Positions 16,777 through 19,703 of a stretch of 19,703 nt of DNA are shown here, piece by piece; the stretch's first letter is position 1; each line of letters begins with the position of its first letter. Source of the DNA: Macrocybe gigantea (taxonomy: Eukaryota > Basidiomycota > Agaricomycetes > Agaricales > Callistosporiaceae); NCBI GenBank assembly GCA_011319805.1, contig SJRY01000006.1, forward strand, positions 1-19,703, in the 5' to 3' direction. A program made the position numbers and the translations under genes. Under the pieces are notes generated by a model. That model saw only the letters and a list, made by a program, of their open reading frames with translations. It had not been told where the DNA came from and made no database searches.

Positions 16777-19703
16777 ATGAATGCAGAAGAGGTCAAGGGA
16801 GTCTTGAAGGACGAGCTAGAGCGCTGAAACTACCACGTAACGTCGACAGAGGATTTCTTGACAAGATTGTTTCCAGTCGACGGGAATCTCATTCGCGACG
16901 TATATGACAAACTCGTTACCGACAAAATTTATGATGAGAAAATGCATCGATGGAAAAAGCTGTATAATACGAAGGGTCAACAGGAGGACAAAGTCTACAG
17001 GTCCTTTGTTGAGACAGTGGAGAGCATTCGCAAGGCGGCTCTTCGCCTTGTCGACGAGAAGCCCCTACTTCACACAGAATGGGTCGATCGCCACAATGAG
17101 GTGTCATCATCGATTGTCCCCGAATCTCCCTTATTGCGACCAGATATCATTAATATTCTACAATCGCAGGACGAAGACGTCGAAGAACAAGTTCAAAAAC
17201 TAACAAGGAGGTGCGTGTGCTTCATCGTTCGTTCCTTCAACTACGTCTCAGAATGTCGAAATCACGCAGGACGAGAAAACGAAGGTCATAAAGGCATGGT
17301 GGCATCGGGTTAATTCTGTCACGGAGATAAAGACCAAGAAAAGCGCTATGCAACATGTCTATCAGCTACTGGTGTACATGAGGCAAATCCTAGCGGAACA
17401 ACTCGATAGGCGTTTCGTTTTCGGCACGCTTTTTGTGAAGGATTCCTTTCTGCTTGGCTGGCCGACCGAAGTGGCGTTCTTGGAACGGCCGATGCAATTA
17501 ACGTGCATAGAGTCAGTGACATATCTCCTCATGCTGTTCCCCCTATTAACGGTGCTCAGGAGCCACGTCAATTCATTCGTGTTATTCTTGCCATGAGCTT
17601 TTTGCAACCTATCCAACTTGGCTGGGATACGAGGATGAAGATCTGCAAGCAGCCGATCAGCCCGGCTGATCTCCACACCTCCTATTCTTCGACCCATCAG
17701 TCAAGCTCCGAGATTATAATGATTCGACGAACAACATTAACTGGACAATCGGGATGCCGTCCAAGGATGACCCCACGAAACGAGAGGTATTCGTTACTGT
17801 CCGCGCCCTGGATCTCTCAAGGGCAGGCTGTATGTCCGGTCGCGCAACTATTGTCTGGGCTGTCTTGAGACTGGCTGATTTATGCAAACCTCCGTCAATG
17901 AGAAAGGTATGACCGAATCAATCTGCTCACCTTGTCGGACTAACAATCAGTCTTGAAGGTTTATGTGCTGAAGCAAACGTGGCGGCCGGTAACGGCGGTT
18001 CCGGAAGAGGAATTCTACCCTAAGGAAGGCCTTGATGGGACAGCGCTTGTTCATTCGTACGAGGACATCATGGTGGATGGCATTGTTATCAACACGTCCG
18101 AGTTCGTCCGCCGAGGTCTCAAGTACACGTCGCCGGAAGTGGAAAAGAAGAGGAAGAACCACACTGAAGAAGAACCTTTAGCCAAGTATCTGGATATCAT
18201 CACAGAAAACAAGCGTCAGTCTATTCAGGTCATGCATTCCTCCTCTCCTACCGGGCGGATTCAATCCCGGACGTTGATGGCATTCTATGGATGGCCGTTG
18301 CGGAACTTTATCAACCTCATAGAGTTGCTACAAGTTGTGAAACAGGTCATGGAATGTGAGTAATATTGTTTGCGATGAATCGTCGCTAAGCAAAGTTCTA
18401 TTCCACAAAAACCTCTATTTCATCTATCTTACGCTTCACCGCGATATAAGTATCAACAATATTCTCATCTATTTTAACGAAGACACGAAAACGACGGAAG
18501 GACGACTGATTGATTACGACTACGCTAAGAGGGCGAAACATTCCAGAACTTCGATCCTATCCAATGCACCCTCGGACCTGAAGAAGTTTCGAATCCAATC
18601 CTTTCGAGATGCTTTTGAAGAGATCTTGGGACTGGTGCCTGCAGAGGATGTGATACGTGCCCTTTCCGCACAGACCAAAAACACAGAAGAATTCGTCGAG
18701 TTCTATGCTCACACGTGGCGCGCTGAGAAAATCAAGATGCGCAGGTTTCCGGTATTGGTTTCCGTTTGATTACGTCTCAAATCTTGCTTATTTCCATTTC
18801 CCATAGCTCGACGCCTCCGGAACAAGTTGTCCACCCACAGTATGTTTATTTAGAACCTTGACATGTTGTGCCGCTGACGTATCCTAATGTAGTTCAACTA
18901 TTCAGCGCTGGGTCCTCTCAGACCGGTATGGTCATTCTGCACCTTTTAGAAAGGTTTTCACGTAGTTTGTTTAGAAAGATAGACTTCCCGATTTCTCTAC
19001 CCAGCAAACACGAGCGAGCGAGCGAAGTGTGAGCCCCAATACGCCATCAATGTTTAAAATTTTAACGTACCGTACAGGCAACTTTCCCGTATGCTAGTGA
19101 TCAAATTTTGGATCATTTGAGCTACACCACACACGAAGCACGACATGACATGGAGTCATTCTTCTGGGTCCTGACAGAAATCTGTATCTCTCGCAAAGGT
19201 CCTGGTGGTAAACGGCGCGACGAGCTATGCGAGGAATTTCACCCGTTCTCGCCGAATGCCCCGATTCATGTGGTGTATCACTATCTCTTTCGATGCGGTG
19301 ACCGTGCCACGCTTGTCCACAACAAATCAGCTGTTTCAGAACGATGATTTCGAAGAGTTTGTCCTTTGCCACGTACATCCCTATTTTCCTTCCTCTAAAG
19401 CCACTGTTGCTCCGGTGGTGGAACACTTTGCGACTTCTGAGAACATACCCATTCATCGAAAACGTCCATGATTTCTTCATCGAGGTCATTGATGACATGC
19501 TTCGGACCTTGGAGGCTCACCAACCATCTGAGCAAGAAGAGGCGGAATCGAAGTTAATACTAGATAAGCGCCAAGAAGATCTGGACAGGCTGCGTTCCTT
19601 CGGTGTGGAGGATGGCGCAACGAGCATTACCTGGGACCGGTCTCCCAACAGCAAAAATGTCCCATCGAAAGGCGACTACACAGGTCCTGACCCAGTCGAT
19701 CTT
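16777..19703 (+). pseudogene. FunK1-type fungal protein kinase, disrupted, 3' end beyond the window
   Basis: FunK1 kinases are a fungal expansion related to choline/aminoglycoside kinases. Exons from my reading: 16777-17190 (or 17210), 17252-17511, 17560-17906, 17959-18355, 18396-18751, 18807-18839, 18893-18925, 18979-19026, 19078-edge. Seen in order: N-terminal helices (FLTRLFPVDGNLIRDVYDKL), LLVYMRQILAEQLDRRFVFG, DRSGVLGTADAINVHR, FIRVILAMSFLQPIQLGW, a nucleotide-binding N-lobe (GRATIVWAVLRLADLC, VYVLKQTWRP), the catalytic loop LHRDISINNILI (His codon 18437), metal-binding LIDYDYAK, ATFPYASDQILDHL, RHDMESFFWVLTEICISRKG, and a helical tail (PLKPLLLRWWNTLRLL, ENVHDFFIEVIDDML). Defects: TGA at 16825-16827 (codon 17), single-base losses near 17448 and 17680, gains near 19330 and 19386. 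Motifs are intact, so it is a recent pseudogene or a mis-sequenced gene. Several acceptors (17958, 18395, 18978) would be AAG. Confidence 0.7.

Noticed and set aside
18356..18395. Coding start of a separate kinase-domain gene at 18356
   Set aside because: It begins with a GTGAGT donor directly after an in-phase exon and lacks an ATG. The kinase N-lobe lies just upstream, so it belongs to the same FunK1 gene.
19003..19026. GAGC/GCGA tandem repeat as a CRISPR-like or regulatory repeat
   Set aside because: Only three or four units of four bases, and it falls within a proposed short FunK1 exon. No CRISPR array occurs in this eukaryotic window.

Overview
The window reads as nuclear DNA of a filamentous basidiomycete, most likely an Agaricomycete. 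Genes are split by many short introns (about 40-85 nt, GTRNGT donors, YAG acceptors). The families present (a FunK1-type fungal kinase, a copper radical glyoxal oxidase, a TPR-CHAT protein) are typical of mushroom-forming, wood-decaying fungi. I cannot name the species.

Layout. 4-2545 (minus): GC-rich gene for a long Ser/Pro/Gln-rich protein of unknown function, with a TATA-like box at 2871-2880. 2881-3571: AT-richer divergent intergenic region with one unexplained minus-strand ORF. 3572-7524 (plus): TPR-repeat protein ending in a CHAT protease-like domain with its His-Cys pair intact; an intron appears to follow the start codon directly. 7795-8992 and 9936-10918 (plus): two tandem paralogues that join an N-terminal domain resembling a fungal Crinkler-type header to a C-terminal TFIIS N-terminal (LW) domain. 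Between them lies a remnant of the 3' end of the CHAT gene, so the duplicated unit was 'CHAT 3' end + Crinkler-like/TFIIS-N gene'. 11544-12969 (minus): Fe(II)/2-oxoglutarate dioxygenase of the isopenicillin N synthase-like family, six exons. 13572-15579 (minus): secreted glyoxal oxidase, seven exons, all copper and radical ligands visible. 15869-16491 (minus): unknown, probably broken gene. 16777 to the right edge (plus): FunK1-type kinase, running off the window.

Almost every long gene keeps its domains, catalytic residues and splice sites but needs one or more single-base corrections to read through. I count about thirteen well-supported breaks, both insertions and deletions. Once they are allowed for, the summed exon lengths of the four complete affected genes (CHAT, copy A, dioxygenase, glyoxal oxidase) become exact multiples of three. 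This looks more like residual assembly error than decay, although the FunK1 gene also has an in-frame stop.

The genes do not form one pathway. Glyoxal oxidase makes extracellular H2O2 for lignin-degrading peroxidases, and the dioxygenase is probably metabolic. The CHAT gene, the Crinkler-like/TFIIS-N pair and the FunK1 gene belong to rapidly duplicating accessory families. The CHAT plus Crinkler-like/TFIIS-N unit is the most interesting part of the window.
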